Below the pieces are notes generated by a model. It did no database searches and was not told the DNA's origin. It saw only the letters and a list, made by a program, of their open reading frames with translations. From contig NZ_JAQZSJ010000009.1 in the NCBI RefSeq assembly GCF_029360585.1, forward strand, positions 140,623 to 204,622: a DNA stretch of 64,000 nt, in the 5' to 3' direction. The position numbers and the translations under genes are program-made. Numbering within the stretch: the stretch's first letter is position 1; each line of letters opens with the position of its first letter. Positions 53,398 through 61,461 of the stretch are shown piece after piece. This DNA comes from Cohnella caldifontis. GTDB lineage: Bacteria; Bacillota; Bacilli; Paenibacillales; Paenibacillaceae.

Positions 53398-53742
53398 ATG
53401 GCTACTTTTGCACAAATAGTCGGAGCAAAAATTCGCTTATACCGCATGGAGCAAAATTTGACTCAGGAACAACTAGCCGAATCGATCGGCATGGCCGCGA
53501 CATATCTTGGACAGATTGAACGCGGCGAAAAAAACGTCAAACTTCAGACAATTGAAAAAATTGCTTTGGCATTACATATGAGCGTATACGATTTATTCAG
53601 CGACGAGAAGGAGGCCAATTTGCAACAAAAAAGATGGTTATGGGCCAGCGTTCTCTTATTGCTCAAACACAACGATGCCAAACAGCGACAAGCGTATCGT
53701 ATTTTACGGGAACTGTTGGAACCGGCAACCGAAGATTCGTAA
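53398..53742 (+). CDS. XRE-family helix-turn-helix regulator
   Basis: AAGAGG precedes the ATG at 53398. The 114-aa product has a Cro/C1-type domain (IVGAKIRLYRMEQNLTQEQLAESIGMAATYLGQIERGEKNVKLQTIEKIALAL), then a linker and a helical C-terminal part (WASVLLLLKHNDAKQRQAYRILREL) that probably dimerises. This layout resembles small SinR-like or stage-transition regulators. It is divergent from the Spo0E/Sda-like gene (188-bp gap), which may be its target. A strong terminator follows. Confidence 0.88.
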   Translation: MATFAQIVGAKIRLYRMEQNLTQEQLAESIGMAATYLGQIERGEKNVKLQTIEKIALALHMSVYDLFSDEKEANLQQKRWLWASVLLLLKHNDAKQRQAYRILRELLEPATEDS

Positions 53743-53765
53743 AAAGTGATTCAAGCTATGAAAAA

Positions 53766-53810
53766 AGCAAGCGGTTGGGATGATCTGAACCAACCGCTTG
53801 CTGCTTATTT
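53766..53810 (+). terminator. Terminator of the XRE gene
   Basis: Perfect 13-bp stem AGCAAGCGGTTGG/CCAACCGCTTGCT with an 11-base loop, then GCTTATTT. Confidence 0.8.
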
Positions 53811-54025
53811 ACCGCGATTCTCTATGTTAAATGGCAAGTTTTTACCGATTTTTTGGATAAATACGGTTTCTTAGGAACACCCGTTTGGAAGGAGTTGGCG
53901 CTTTTTGCGCGAATTATTGGGTATAAAGAAGGATTTTGTCGTAAATGATCTAACTTCATTCAAAAGGGGGAGGTTCTATTCGTAGGTCCTCAGGCTGATC
54001 CCTTTCTTTCAGGATCATAAAAAAC

Positions 54026-54106
54026 GAAACGGCAAACCCATTGAAAAATGGGGGCGCAAAACTTCAGGCCTAAGGATGATATCTATGGTAGCTGGGTTGC
54101 CGAAAT
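54026..54106 (+). ncRNA. Cyclic di-GMP-I riboswitch (GEMM-I)
   Basis: The RNA follows the GEMM-I consensus: CGGCAAACC, hairpin CCATTGAAAAATGGG with a GAAA-type loop, GCGCAAAACTTCAGGCCTAAG, a second hairpin, then GGTAGCTGGGTTGCCG. P1 pairs CGGCA (54030-54034) with TGCCG (54098-54102). Conserved GGCAAACC, GCAAA, GGCCTAA and GGTAGCxGGGTTxCC blocks are all present. It lies upstream of an EAL phosphodiesterase gene and is followed by a terminator. Confidence 0.93.
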
Positions 54107-54122
54107 GATGCTTCCGAGCTCA

Positions 54123-54159
54123 AAGCTGCCCCAAATCGGGGTGGCTTCTTATTTTGATT
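54123..54159 (+). terminator. Riboswitch-linked intrinsic terminator
   Basis: Stem AAGCTGCCCC/GGGGTGGCTT (two G-T pairs) with a 5-base loop, then CTTATTTTGATT. It begins 17 bases after the aptamer and ends 24 bases before the EAL start codon, so it is the likely expression platform. Confidence 0.75.
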
Positions 54160-54182
54160 CTCCAGCAAAGGGAGTAGCCTCG

Positions 54183-54899
54183 ATGCCGAATATTGAACAA
54201 TTAATAGTACAAAACGATTTTTATCATGTGTTCCAGCCCATCTTGGGGTTTCCGGAAAAGAGAATCCTTGGTTACGAGGCCCTCATTCGCAGTAACTCCA
54301 ACATGAATCCGGATCTTTTATTTCAGCGCGCCATGGAGCAGAACAAGTTGTTCGAAGTCGATTCTTTCTCAATTTTGCAGGCGATTTCAGCTTACTTTGA
54401 ATTTCCGGGCTCACGGGAACATAACCTGTTGTTTATTAACATTTTCCCTTCAACTTTGGTCTCGCCTTTATTTATCGACTTACTCGACTCCCTTGCCGAT
54501 CGATTCGAGCGATTTAGAAACCAAATCGTATTTGAGATTAACGAGTCCATTTATGAGGGCCTCTTATGGAAAAGCGCTTCTTTCAGAGATGCCATCCGTT
54601 TGCTGCGTGAACTGAATTTCCTGATAGCCCTGGACGATGTAGGAGATGGAACAACTTCTTTTCGAAATATTGTGGACGTCTCGCCGGATTTTATCAAAAT
54701 CGACCGATTCTTTGCTTCTGACTTGAGTACATCCAGGAAAAAACAAAAAGTTGTCGCGCTGTTTGCCGAGTACTGCAATGACGAGGCCAATCTGATCCTG
54801 GAAGGAATCGAAAAAGAAGAGGATTGGGATACCGCGCTGTCTTTGGGTATCAAGATGGGACAAGGCTATTTATTCGGAAGACCGAACCGGTTAACGTAA
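54183..54899 (+). CDS. EAL-domain cyclic di-GMP phosphodiesterase
   Basis: Start is the ATG at 54183 with AAAGGGAG 8 bp upstream; the longer open frame from 54048 is an artefact reading through riboswitch and terminator. The 238-aa product is a stand-alone EAL domain: YEALIR (EAL motif), FINIFPS, FEINES, IALDDVGDGTTSF (metal-binding DD), FIKIDRF (Lys), LEGIEKEED and GYLFGRP. All metal and catalytic residues look kept, so it should hydrolyse c-di-GMP to pGpG. Expression is governed by the c-di-GMP riboswitch upstream, giving a feedback loop. Confidence 0.93.
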   Translation: MPNIEQLIVQNDFYHVFQPILGFPEKRILGYEALIRSNSNMNPDLLFQRAMEQNKLFEVDSFSILQAISAYFEFPGSREHNLLFINIFPSTLVSPLFIDLLDSLADRFERFRNQIVFEINESIYEGLLWKSASFRDAIRLLRELNFLIALDDVGDGTTSFRNIVDVSPDFIKIDRFFASDLSTSRKKQKVVALFAEYCNDEANLILEGIEKEEDWDTALSLGIKMGQGYLFGRPNRLT

Positions 54900-54944
54900 A
54901 CGGTTGAACGTGAAGTCTCACCCGAACACGAAGGAGTAATCAGG

Positions 54945-55298
54945 ATGCAGGATAAACTGAACTATTTCCGCAAAGCAACGCTCTCTTTAAAAATTTCAGA
55001 GTTTGAAGTTCCACCCATGCAGGATTTGTTGATCATCGGGAAAAAAGCCCCGATCGGGCCGGAAGCGGTAAAGCGAATGGCGCAGGCGCTATCGCCGGAA
55101 CAATTTACAATCGTGAAATTGGACCATGCCAAAATTGAAGCGGTCTTGATTCGGAACTCCATTCTTCAAATGTTGGACGAACGTTTGCTGATGCAAATCA
55201 TAATGGAAGAAGCGGACCGGTTGATCAGCGACAACATGGTCCTTCGTTCCGAACTGAAAATTTCGGTGTCCGTTCAGCGGGAGGTGGAGTTGTCATGA
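54945..55298 (+). CDS. Hypothetical protein in a c-di-GMP operon, 117 aa
   Basis: GAAGGAG precedes the ATG; the stop overlaps the CBS-GGDEF start by 4 bp (ATGA). The soluble alpha/beta product includes LKISEFEVPPMQDLLIIGKK, PIGPEAVKRMAQALSPEQFTIVKLDHAK and RLLMQIIMEEADRLISDN, with no signal, membrane helix or catalytic motif. No family was recognised. Its position between an EAL and a GGDEF gene, with tight coupling to the latter, suggests a role in controlling c-di-GMP turnover, perhaps as an adaptor. Confidence 0.75.
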   Translation: MQDKLNYFRKATLSLKISEFEVPPMQDLLIIGKKAPIGPEAVKRMAQALSPEQFTIVKLDHAKIEAVLIRNSILQMLDERLLMQIIMEEADRLISDNMVLRSELKISVSVQREVELS

Positions 55299-56089
55299 AG
55301 GTGGCGGAATTCATGTCGTCCCCGGTCTACACAGTTTCATCGGAACGAGGCGTCCAGTTCGTCTCCGACATGATGAATGAACTTAAAATTGGTTCGCTGG
55401 TCGTCACAGATCATGGATCAATCGTAGGGATCATTACGTCTCGGGATATCCGATCTTCCCACCCCAATCGCATTGCGGCAGATGCGATGACCCCAAACCC
55501 GATCAGCATTTCGCCTGACCGATTTGCCTGGGACGCATTAGAAGTGATGGAACAACATTGCATTGAACGTTTGCTTGTCACTCATGAAGAACAGGCAATC
55601 GGGATCGTGACCCGAGTAGCGCTTCAAGGCAAGCTGAACCAAATCGTGGATCCGCTAACGGGTTTGTACCGTGCACCTTATATCCAGCATATCGGCGAAC
55701 ATTTTCTGAACCGTCGCCAACATTTCCGTTTGCTCTTTATTGATCTCAATAACTTCGGTGAAATCAACAAATTTCATGGGCATCCGGTAGGGGACGATTT
55801 TCTAGTCGAGTTCTCTAATCGCTTGCGTACAATAACCAACGAACAGGATTATGTATGCAGGTATGCAGGGGATGAGTTTATTGTGATTACATGCCGGAAT
55901 GAGAACGATGCCAAGAAATTAGAGGCGGCCCTGTCCCAACCCGTCGTCATTCAAAACGTTACATTATCCGCATCGGTGGGAATCATAAACGGCTATCTCG
56001 TACCTGACTTTTTTTCGCTGTCTTTTCGAGAACTGATCAGCAGAGCCAGTCTTCTATCCACTTCTTTGAAGCAAAAATCTCTTGCATGA
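55295..56089 (+). CDS. CBS-pair diguanylate cyclase (GGDEF)
   Basis: The 264-aa product has two CBS domains at the N-terminus (VAEFMSSPVYTVSSERGV ... GSLVVTDHGSIVGIITSRDI and AADAMTPNPISISPDRFAWDAL), then a GGDEF domain (DPLTGLYRAPYIQHIG, FIDLNNFGEINKFHGHPVGDDFL, active-site RYAGDEFIVI). The signature is AGDEF, a variant usually still active. CBS pairs bind adenine nucleotides, so c-di-GMP synthesis may track energy charge. With the EAL enzyme upstream, the operon both makes and breaks c-di-GMP. No product-inhibition RxxD is apparent at the usual place. Confidence 0.92.
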   Translation: MKVAEFMSSPVYTVSSERGVQFVSDMMNELKIGSLVVTDHGSIVGIITSRDIRSSHPNRIAADAMTPNPISISPDRFAWDALEVMEQHCIERLLVTHEEQAIGIVTRVALQGKLNQIVDPLTGLYRAPYIQHIGEHFLNRRQHFRLLFIDLNNFGEINKFHGHPVGDDFLVEFSNRLRTITNEQDYVCRYAGDEFIVITCRNENDAKKLEAALSQPVVIQNVTLSASVGIINGYLVPDFFSLSFRELISRASLLSTSLKQKSLA

Positions 56090-56235
56090 TAGAAAACTCG
56101 ACTTTTCGCTAAACTTGAGAGCGGTAAAAAGCGTCAAGCATTCTGACACGCTTTCTCAGCGTGAACAGAAGGTTGGCGCTATTCTTTTGAAACGGATGTT
56201 CATCATATCAGAACGTGTCCAACTGTCCCCGCGAT

Positions 56236-56880
56236 TCAATCCTGCATATTTTTCTTCTCCCATCGTCTTCTGATCCAGGCCACAACGAGTAGCTCCGCAG
56301 GAATGCATACCAATACCATTAACGCCGAAAGAAAGATGGAAGTGGACAAAGCATGCGTCAACTCCTGCAGGTTGGGCGCGACCCAAATGCTCATTAAGAG
56401 CAGCAAGAAGCCGATGGGGAAAACGATTGGCTGGTATTCACGCAGGCTCATCCACTGAGCGGCGACCATAGCCGTCACATAAAAGATAACACATATTTTT
56501 ACAAATGCACCCAACACCAAAATAGCCAAAAAGCGATTCCAGATGGGTAAAGAAATCGGCCAGGTTGATGTATCTGGCGACTATCAGGAAAGGATAGGTA
56601 TAATTTCCCGTTAGACCCCCCAATAGCAGCAGCGTAACCGGATTGGACGACACAAGCGTCACGATGACGGCTAGCAAAGTCATCGCCATACTTTTTTCAC
56701 TTTTTCCGCACGGTTTGCAAATGGAATTAAAACGACACGGTCAGAAATTCGCTGAACCATGCTTGCAAAACAACCGCACCGGAGAGGGAAATAGCCGTCG
56801 GAGTAACCGCCAAATACATCATTTTCCGATTTGCGGGGTGGATTTTTTCCCTTTTTCCAACACCATTCACCCGCTCCTTA
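56236..56880 (-). pseudogene. GerB-type germination permease, deleted and frameshifted
   Basis: A GTG at 56880 after AAGGAG starts a GerB N-terminus (REKIHPANRKMMYLAVTPTA ... QAWFSEFL) that stops after LTVSF. A large internal deletion follows. Then come IPFANRAEKVKKVW, MTLLAVIVTLVSSNPVTLLL and GNYTYPFLIVARYINLADFF, and after a further frameshift FVKICVIFYVTAMVAAQW and LREYQPIVFPIGFLLLL. These are the last helices of a GerAB-family permease. At least two lesions plus loss of the central helices make it non-functional. It is part of a second ger operon on the minus strand. Confidence 0.75.
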
Positions 56881-57106
56881 GCAAGGTGAGCTTCTCCAAC
56901 AAGTTTACCAGCGGTTCATCCATCCACTGCGTAGGACCCGGCATTTGGGGATCGAGAACAAGCAAGATTGCCAATATCGCCCCCAATCCGGTCAGGACAC
57001 CATAAGCCGTCTTCTCCCTCTTGGTATAAGACGGCATGGCGCGCCAATCATGCAAAATCATTAAAGCGAGCGCCGCGGCAACGCACAGCAATCCCTCCCA
57101 TAACAT
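56867..57106 (-). CDS. Small membrane protein of the decayed ger operon, 79 aa
   Basis: AGAGGTGAT lies before the ATG at 57106, within the end of the gerC-type fragment. The product has two membrane helices (MLWEGLLCVAAALALMILHD and YGVLTGLGAILAILLVL) and a C-terminal amphipathic segment (EPLVNLLEKLTLL). Small membrane proteins of this kind often accompany Paenibacillus and Bacillus ger operons and may modulate receptor function. The frame is intact, although both neighbours are broken. It overlaps the gerB-type start by 14 bp. Confidence 0.6.
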   Translation of the reverse strand: MLWEGLLCVAAALALMILHDWRAMPSYTKREKTAYGVLTGLGAILAILLVLDPQMPGPTQWMDEPLVNLLEKLTLLRSG

Positions 57107-57116
57107 GATTCCATCA

Positions 57117-57360
57117 TCACCTCTGCTCAGGCTTGAATATGCTTTTGGTGGTCATGCCGGGACGGACAACTTTGACCTTAGCTTGTATGTTGACTTCCAA
57201 ATGGGAATAAAGATTATTGTCCCAGCGGTCCTTATTTCGACCACTCCCTCGGGTACTTCCGATAGAAGGCATCCGCGAAATTGTAAATATTCGCTTTCAT
57301 TTCTTTTTGCGTCCGTTCCAGCGCCATTTGAACGCTGCGTATGAAATCGTCTTCCTTTCG
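57117..57360 (-). pseudogene. GerC-type germination lipoprotein, C-terminal fragment
   Basis: Across frames, the minus strand spells the GerAC C-terminus: VQMALERTQKEMKANIYNFA, then FYRKYPREWSK, then after a stop and a frameshift HLEVNIQAKVKVVRPGMT and SIFKPEQR with a TGA at 57117. This matches the usual end of Ger(x)C proteins (EKTQKELKxDIYGFAEAxHRKYPKEW). The N-terminal three quarters are absent. Together with the small membrane gene and gerB-type relic it marks a dead germinant-receptor operon. Confidence 0.7.
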
Positions 57361-58062
57361 TGGGTCTGGTATTCATAATCGGACGCAGCATGGCGCGGCG
57401 GAGATTGTTAAGAATCATTAGATTCAAGTTACTACGGCTGCCCTCTTGCTCACCTCAACCGACTTCTCAGCGACTCTCGGTGAATACACGACAGGTCCAC
57501 CCCTCGAGCCAGCATATCGCGGTAAGCGACAAATAGCCCTATATATGCTCGTGCACTCATGGTTTTCGGGCTTACAAAACTTGGGGAACGAATAAATGAA
57601 GAAGGGCTTCATTCTATTAGCACCTTTCTTTAAGAGATTATGCAAATTTTGGAATCTGTCAAAATTTTTAGAACGGTGCTAAGTAAGGGGCAACAAGGTG
57701 ATTTCATATTTGCACCAACTCGAATGGCTCGTTAGGGAATAGATTCCAGAAGTAATTCGAATGAGCGTAAAGTTTTTTGCGCTGGTGCAGCCGGAGAAAG
57801 TGTTCGGGCAAATCTCGCTTCGCAAAAATGGAACAAGGCGCGGGTGCGGTCAAAGCGCCGATCAAGCCTTCCTCGTTTAGCACCATGGAAGAAGCGCGCG
57901 GGTCGCTCGGTTTTAGGAGGGGACAAACGGCCCTCGGGGGCAGTGAACCCACGTCCAGACGGAGCGAGTCGAATCATTCCGTTAAACGCAGTCTTCTCTT
58001 TGAGATTTCTTCGATAGAAGCTTATTTTTTATTAGGAATGGGGAAGAAAGCTCTTCAGAACA
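57361..58062. other. Gene-free stretch with an anonymous GC-rich block
   Basis: About 700 bp. Around 57700-57990 three overlapping frames stay open on both strands for 80-97 codons, none with a ribosome site or recognisable motif. The block may be a dispersed non-coding repeat. The remainder holds short frames only. Confidence 0.4.
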
Positions 58063-60024
58063 TCAATTAGCGCTTGAAAGATGCGGTCTACCAAACAGTA
58101 CTTGTTTATCCGAATCGAACAGACCGCGATAAACCACTTGTCCCCGAGTGGAGGAAGCGTCCACTACTTTGCCGTCTCCCGCATAAATGCCGACATGAGT
58201 AATATCCATGAATCTGCCATTACGCTCGTAGCTCCAAAACACAAGGTCACCCGGAACCAAGTCGGCCGCGCCTACTGTAAGGCCATTCTCCACGCAAAAT
58301 CTGGCCTGCTCCGCAGCGGTTCGCGGCAAGCTGATACCCAGTTGTCGATAAACCCATTGGACGAGATAGCTGCAATCCGTATAGTTGTCCTGACCGGCCT
58401 TTGGTTGGCTGTACGGATCGCCTAGACGAGTCAGCGCCAATTTGACGGCTTCGCTGCCTCGTGTTTCGGGTAAATTATTTTGAACCAAATCAAGCTGCTC
58501 TGGCGTCAAACCAATATCCGCATCTTTTCCAAGTATTGCATACATGAGCGGGCGGAACTCCTCGGACAGCATTTCCTTCATTAATTCCATCTGTTCATTT
58601 GTAAAGCGGTATATATCTGCCTGTTGCTCCGCAGTTTGGCTAATGACCGTAATATGCAAAATGCGCTCATATCGGGTAACCGTCTCTTCGCTGGTGCTCC
58701 CGTCCTCCTGTTCGACCGTAACCGTTTCCTTATGTTCTATCGTTTCAACACGAGATTCCAGCGAATTCATATCCCAAAACACCGAACGGATGATACCGAT
58801 TCTTGTTGCATCAAGCGTGGCCACATCCATTCCGTTTTCAGCATCCGTGACGGTCTTCACGGCAAAGACGGCGATAATGTCCATCCAGTTATCGATTCGT
58901 GTATTGTCCGCGCTGCCGGGATAATGATATTCCACCCGGTCTACATTGCCAGCGGATTGCTGTATATCTACCAGTCGGGCGGCAAATTCATCCTCTATTT
59001 CCTGAACGATTCGGGTAAGCGGCTTTACATCGGCATCCGTATTTTCACCGGACATAAAGATACCGAAAGGAGAGGAAATAACCGCCGCGCTCACCATGAC
59101 AATGCACAAAACTACAATTACCGAACCGCTGATCCCCAAAAGCGCCGTCAATCCCTTGACAAGCAGGGCGGTGGCTCTTACAACTATTTTAACGATAAGG
59201 CGATTCAATCTCGCGGCAGCTCGCGCGGTTTGAATGGAGCGGCGGGCAGACATCGCCATCTGCACAGCCCGCTGTGCTTCCTTGACGGCATTCATTTTCC
59301 CTTCAGTTTGAGCATCCGAATGATTGTTAGCGTGCTCTAGCCGATGCCCATTTTTTATAAATGGCGATAACGTCTTGAAATTTCGTACTTTCCGTTTGAT
59401 CGTATAACCTGATTGTTTTGATATAGCAGAGGGGACTCGGGTTAACGATTTCACGCGTCCATTTGCTGAACGAGATACCGCGGCGGAGAATGTTTCCTTC
59501 TTCCCGACCGGTTTTGGAGGACCGATATCCCGTTTCTGCATCCGCTCAGGATAGCTACCTGTTCGAGAACGATGCAGAAGCCGGGCATTGACCCGGCTTC
59601 GTATAAATCGTTGTTTTCCTGAATGCGAACCAGAAGACAAGACGTATTTTCCATCAACCGGCTTACGGAGACGTAAGCTACGGGCAAGTCGCGGTGTACG
59701 CGCAATCGAAGACTCCGCATTGACATCAACTGGGCTCTGACTTGTGACAGAATCACCATCTGGCAATGACTGCCTTTTTAGAATGTGCCGAATCAATCTC
59801 TTGTTGATACGCACACTCATCCCCATTTGGGCACGTATCGTTTTTTTCGTAGCCGCTGCGGAATGGCGCTGAGCATATTCAACTGGAGACTGGGAAGTCG
59901 TCTTGTCATTCTCAACCTGCCGCTTGGCACGAGCGCTTGAACGCTTTACACGATGCAACATGTTCGGGAATCTGTCCAAACGTTTGATGTCTTTCACAAC
60001 ATTCCTCGTTTTAATTTTCTTCAT
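58063..60024 (-). CDS. NlpC/P60 cell-wall hydrolase of a conjugative element (CD1107/Orf14-like)
   Basis: The ATG at 60024 (MKKIKTRNVVKD) is preferred; the frame extends to 60108 into the upstream gene. The 653-aa product has a very basic N-terminal half, a membrane helix (VIVVLCIVMVSAAVISSPFG), a helical extracellular region (TRIVQEIEDEFAARLVDIQQ), and a C-terminal NlpC/P60 domain with catalytic Cys in YTDCSYLVQWVYRQLG and His in ITHVGIYAGDGKVV. In Tn916/Tn1549-type elements this protein locally opens peptidoglycan for the mating channel. No other transfer genes are present here, so the element is incomplete. Confidence 0.85.
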   Translation of the reverse strand: MKKIKTRNVVKDIKRLDRFPNMLHRVKRSSARAKRQVENDKTTSQSPVEYAQRHSAAATKKTIRAQMGMSVRINKRLIRHILKRQSLPDGDSVTSQSPVDVNAESSIARTPRLARSLRLRKPVDGKYVLSSGSHSGKQRFIRSRVNARLLHRSRTGSYPERMQKRDIGPPKPVGKKETFSAAVSRSANGRVKSLTRVPSAISKQSGYTIKRKVRNFKTLSPFIKNGHRLEHANNHSDAQTEGKMNAVKEAQRAVQMAMSARRSIQTARAAARLNRLIVKIVVRATALLVKGLTALLGISGSVIVVLCIVMVSAAVISSPFGIFMSGENTDADVKPLTRIVQEIEDEFAARLVDIQQSAGNVDRVEYHYPGSADNTRIDNWMDIIAVFAVKTVTDAENGMDVATLDATRIGIIRSVFWDMNSLESRVETIEHKETVTVEQEDGSTSEETVTRYERILHITVISQTAEQQADIYRFTNEQMELMKEMLSEEFRPLMYAILGKDADIGLTPEQLDLVQNNLPETRGSEAVKLALTRLGDPYSQPKAGQDNYTDCSYLVQWVYRQLGISLPRTAAEQARFCVENGLTVGAADLVPGDLVFWSYERNGRFMDITHVGIYAGDGKVVDASSTRGQVVYRGLFDSDKQVLFGRPHLSSAN

Positions 60025-60056
60025 CGTCCCATTCCACTCCCGTCGCTGGCAGCCAT

Positions 60057-60464
60057 TCAGCGAATTTGTTCGGCCAGCCGTTTGATCGTACTCTCGTGAC
60101 TTCGGCAATATTCGGGATAACGAAGATGAATCGCTTCAAAAAAGTAGGGGGCATAGCTGCAATCGAATAATTCGTGGGGAGTGGAGTAACGTTCGCCTCC
60201 TGCTTCGGTCCAGCCGTTCCATAAATTAAAGGCGAGCCGGCACACTCGAATGGTACTGCCGGTTTGCCAAGGGGCCGAAAGGCCTTCGGGCTTAATGCCG
60301 CCATTAGCAAAATCATACAAATCGCGGATATGACTTCTGGTTTCTCGGGAAATGCCCAATGTATAGAACAGTGCCCGGTGGTAGCCATCGCTGCATTTCT
60401 CTGCATCCAACATCTGAACGTAAAACCTCTCGTGTTCATCATCTCGAAACCGAATCTGATGCAT
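60057..60464 (-). CDS. DUF6075-family protein
   Basis: The ATG at 60464 follows AAAGGGG; the longer frame lacks a site. The 135-aa soluble protein has the family pattern: FRDDEHERFYVQMLDAEKC, YHRALFYTLGISRETRSHI, LYDFANGGIKPEGLSAPWQT and LAFNLWNGWTE. Such proteins are carried in Tn916/Tn1549-type elements next to the NlpC/P60 gene, exactly as here. Function unknown. The gene lies between the NlpC gene (32 bp downstream) and a broken sigma-factor gene. Confidence 0.75.
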   Translation of the reverse strand: MHQIRFRDDEHERFYVQMLDAEKCSDGYHRALFYTLGISRETRSHIRDLYDFANGGIKPEGLSAPWQTGSTIRVCRLAFNLWNGWTEAGGERYSTPHELFDCSYAPYFFEAIHLRYPEYCRSHESTIKRLAEQIR

Positions 60465-60582
60465 CGTCACATACCCCTTTCGTGGAGAATGCAGCGGCTG
60501 GTTGCAACCAGCCGCTGTCTGAACATTGTCCTCTATATAACCGTTCATTTTGGCAGGAAAATCGGACCCTCCGACGAAACGA

Positions 60583-61001
60583 TTACATGTTTTTGAGCAA
60601 GTATTCCATTTGTTTCAAGCCTCGTTGGATCGATTTACGAACCGCCCGCTCATCGACATGCTCGACTCTGGCAATATCGACTTTGCTCATACCCAGAAAG
60701 TAATGGGCATAAATTCGTCTGGCGGACTTCACAGGCAATTGACACATAGCTTCATAGAGTTGCTGCCGTGAAAGCTTGCGCTCGTAATACTCCTCCGGTG
60801 AAATCGAAAGAAATAAAACATGCTGCTCAATCCCGTCGTTGCGATCAAGCGAATAATAGGCCGATGGCGATACGTTCGCAGTCTGTATGCGCTTTCCTCC
60901 AAGTCGAAGCGGCGCATTTCACGGGCAACTTCTTCATCTACATCAACCCATACATCCGTCTTAAAAAAAGGATACATATCCCGCAAATTCATCTTTTTCA
61001 T
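60583..61001 (-). pseudogene. Sigma-70-like factor of a Tn916-type element, frameshifted
   Basis: GGAGGG precedes the ATG at 61001. The first part reads MKKMNLRDMYPFFKTDVWVD and VAREMRRFDLEESAYRLR; after RTYRHR the frame slips near 60860, where one more base would continue YYSLDRNDGIEQHVLFLSIS, then LYEAMCQLPVKSARRIYAHY and the sigma-4 helix-turn-helix MSKVDIARVEHVDERAVRKS to the TAA at 60583. This is the conjugative-element sigma-like protein (Tn916 family). The break removes the DNA-binding half. Confidence 0.78.
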
Positions 61002-61014
61002 TCATGTCCCTCCA

Positions 61015-61038
61015 TTTTGGTTTGTTGGCAAACCAAAA
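61015..61038. repeat. Perfect 10-bp inverted repeat before the sigma gene
   Basis: TTTTGGTTTG-ttgg-CAAACCAAAA, ending at the ribosome site of the sigma-like gene. It could be an operator or could sequester the ribosome site. Confidence 0.6.
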
Positions 61039-61100
61039 CAGAGGGGGGAGAACGACAGCCAGCGCTACCCTTTATGTATATGTGCAATAGCTGAAAAAAA

Positions 61101-61146
61101 CAAAAAAGACCTTGCCGCAGAGCATGCCAACTCTCCATTGCGGCAA
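61101..61146 (-). terminator. Attenuator-like terminator in the element leader
   Basis: Stem TTGCCGCA/TGCGGCAA closing an 18-20-base loop, followed on the minus strand by GGTC and TTTTTTG. A second TGCGGC/GCCGCA hairpin lies upstream at 61171-61202; the shared core could allow alternative pairing. Confidence 0.6.
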
Positions 61147-61411
61147 AGTCCGAATGTGTTCGTATTAAAAGCCGCAGTACAATTTCATAAAATGATTGCG
61201 GCCTAACATTATAGGCAAATGGGGATACATAAATATCAGCTCCATCCTCACATGGCAACACCGCTGCGAGAAGAAAGCCAATCTGTTGTTATGGTGGTGC
61301 TGTCATACGAAAGTAATGAAGAATATTTATTAAGATGAAAAAGGGCCATCCCTTCGAAAGCGATGACCACATTCGTTGGAATAGTCTCATGAATGGATTG
61401 CTTTGCGACTT

Positions 61412-61461
61412 CAAAAGAAAGGGCAGACCCAACCGAGTAAAATCATGTTAGGTCTGCCCTT
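61412..61461 (-). terminator. Terminator of the broken SLH gene
   Basis: Perfect 11-bp stem AAGGGCAGACC/GGTCTGCCCTT followed on the minus strand by TCTTTTGA; it overlaps the stop codon region. Confidence 0.75.

Larger units (their letters stand above)
61002..61447. other. Leader region of the conjugative-element remnant
   Basis: Contains the inverted repeat at 61015-61038, tandem TGCGGC hairpins (61112-61146 and 61171-61202, the former ending in a minus-strand T-run), and the terminator of the SLH relic at its right edge. No gene is supported. Confidence 0.5.

Noticed and set aside
54048..54182. N-terminal extension of the EAL protein
   Set aside because: This segment is the 3' part of the c-di-GMP riboswitch and its terminator; the ribosome site supports the start at 54183.
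60998..61261. 87-codon minus-strand frame in the element leader
   Set aside because: It runs through the tandem hairpins and a T-run and has no ribosome site; better explained as structured leader RNA.
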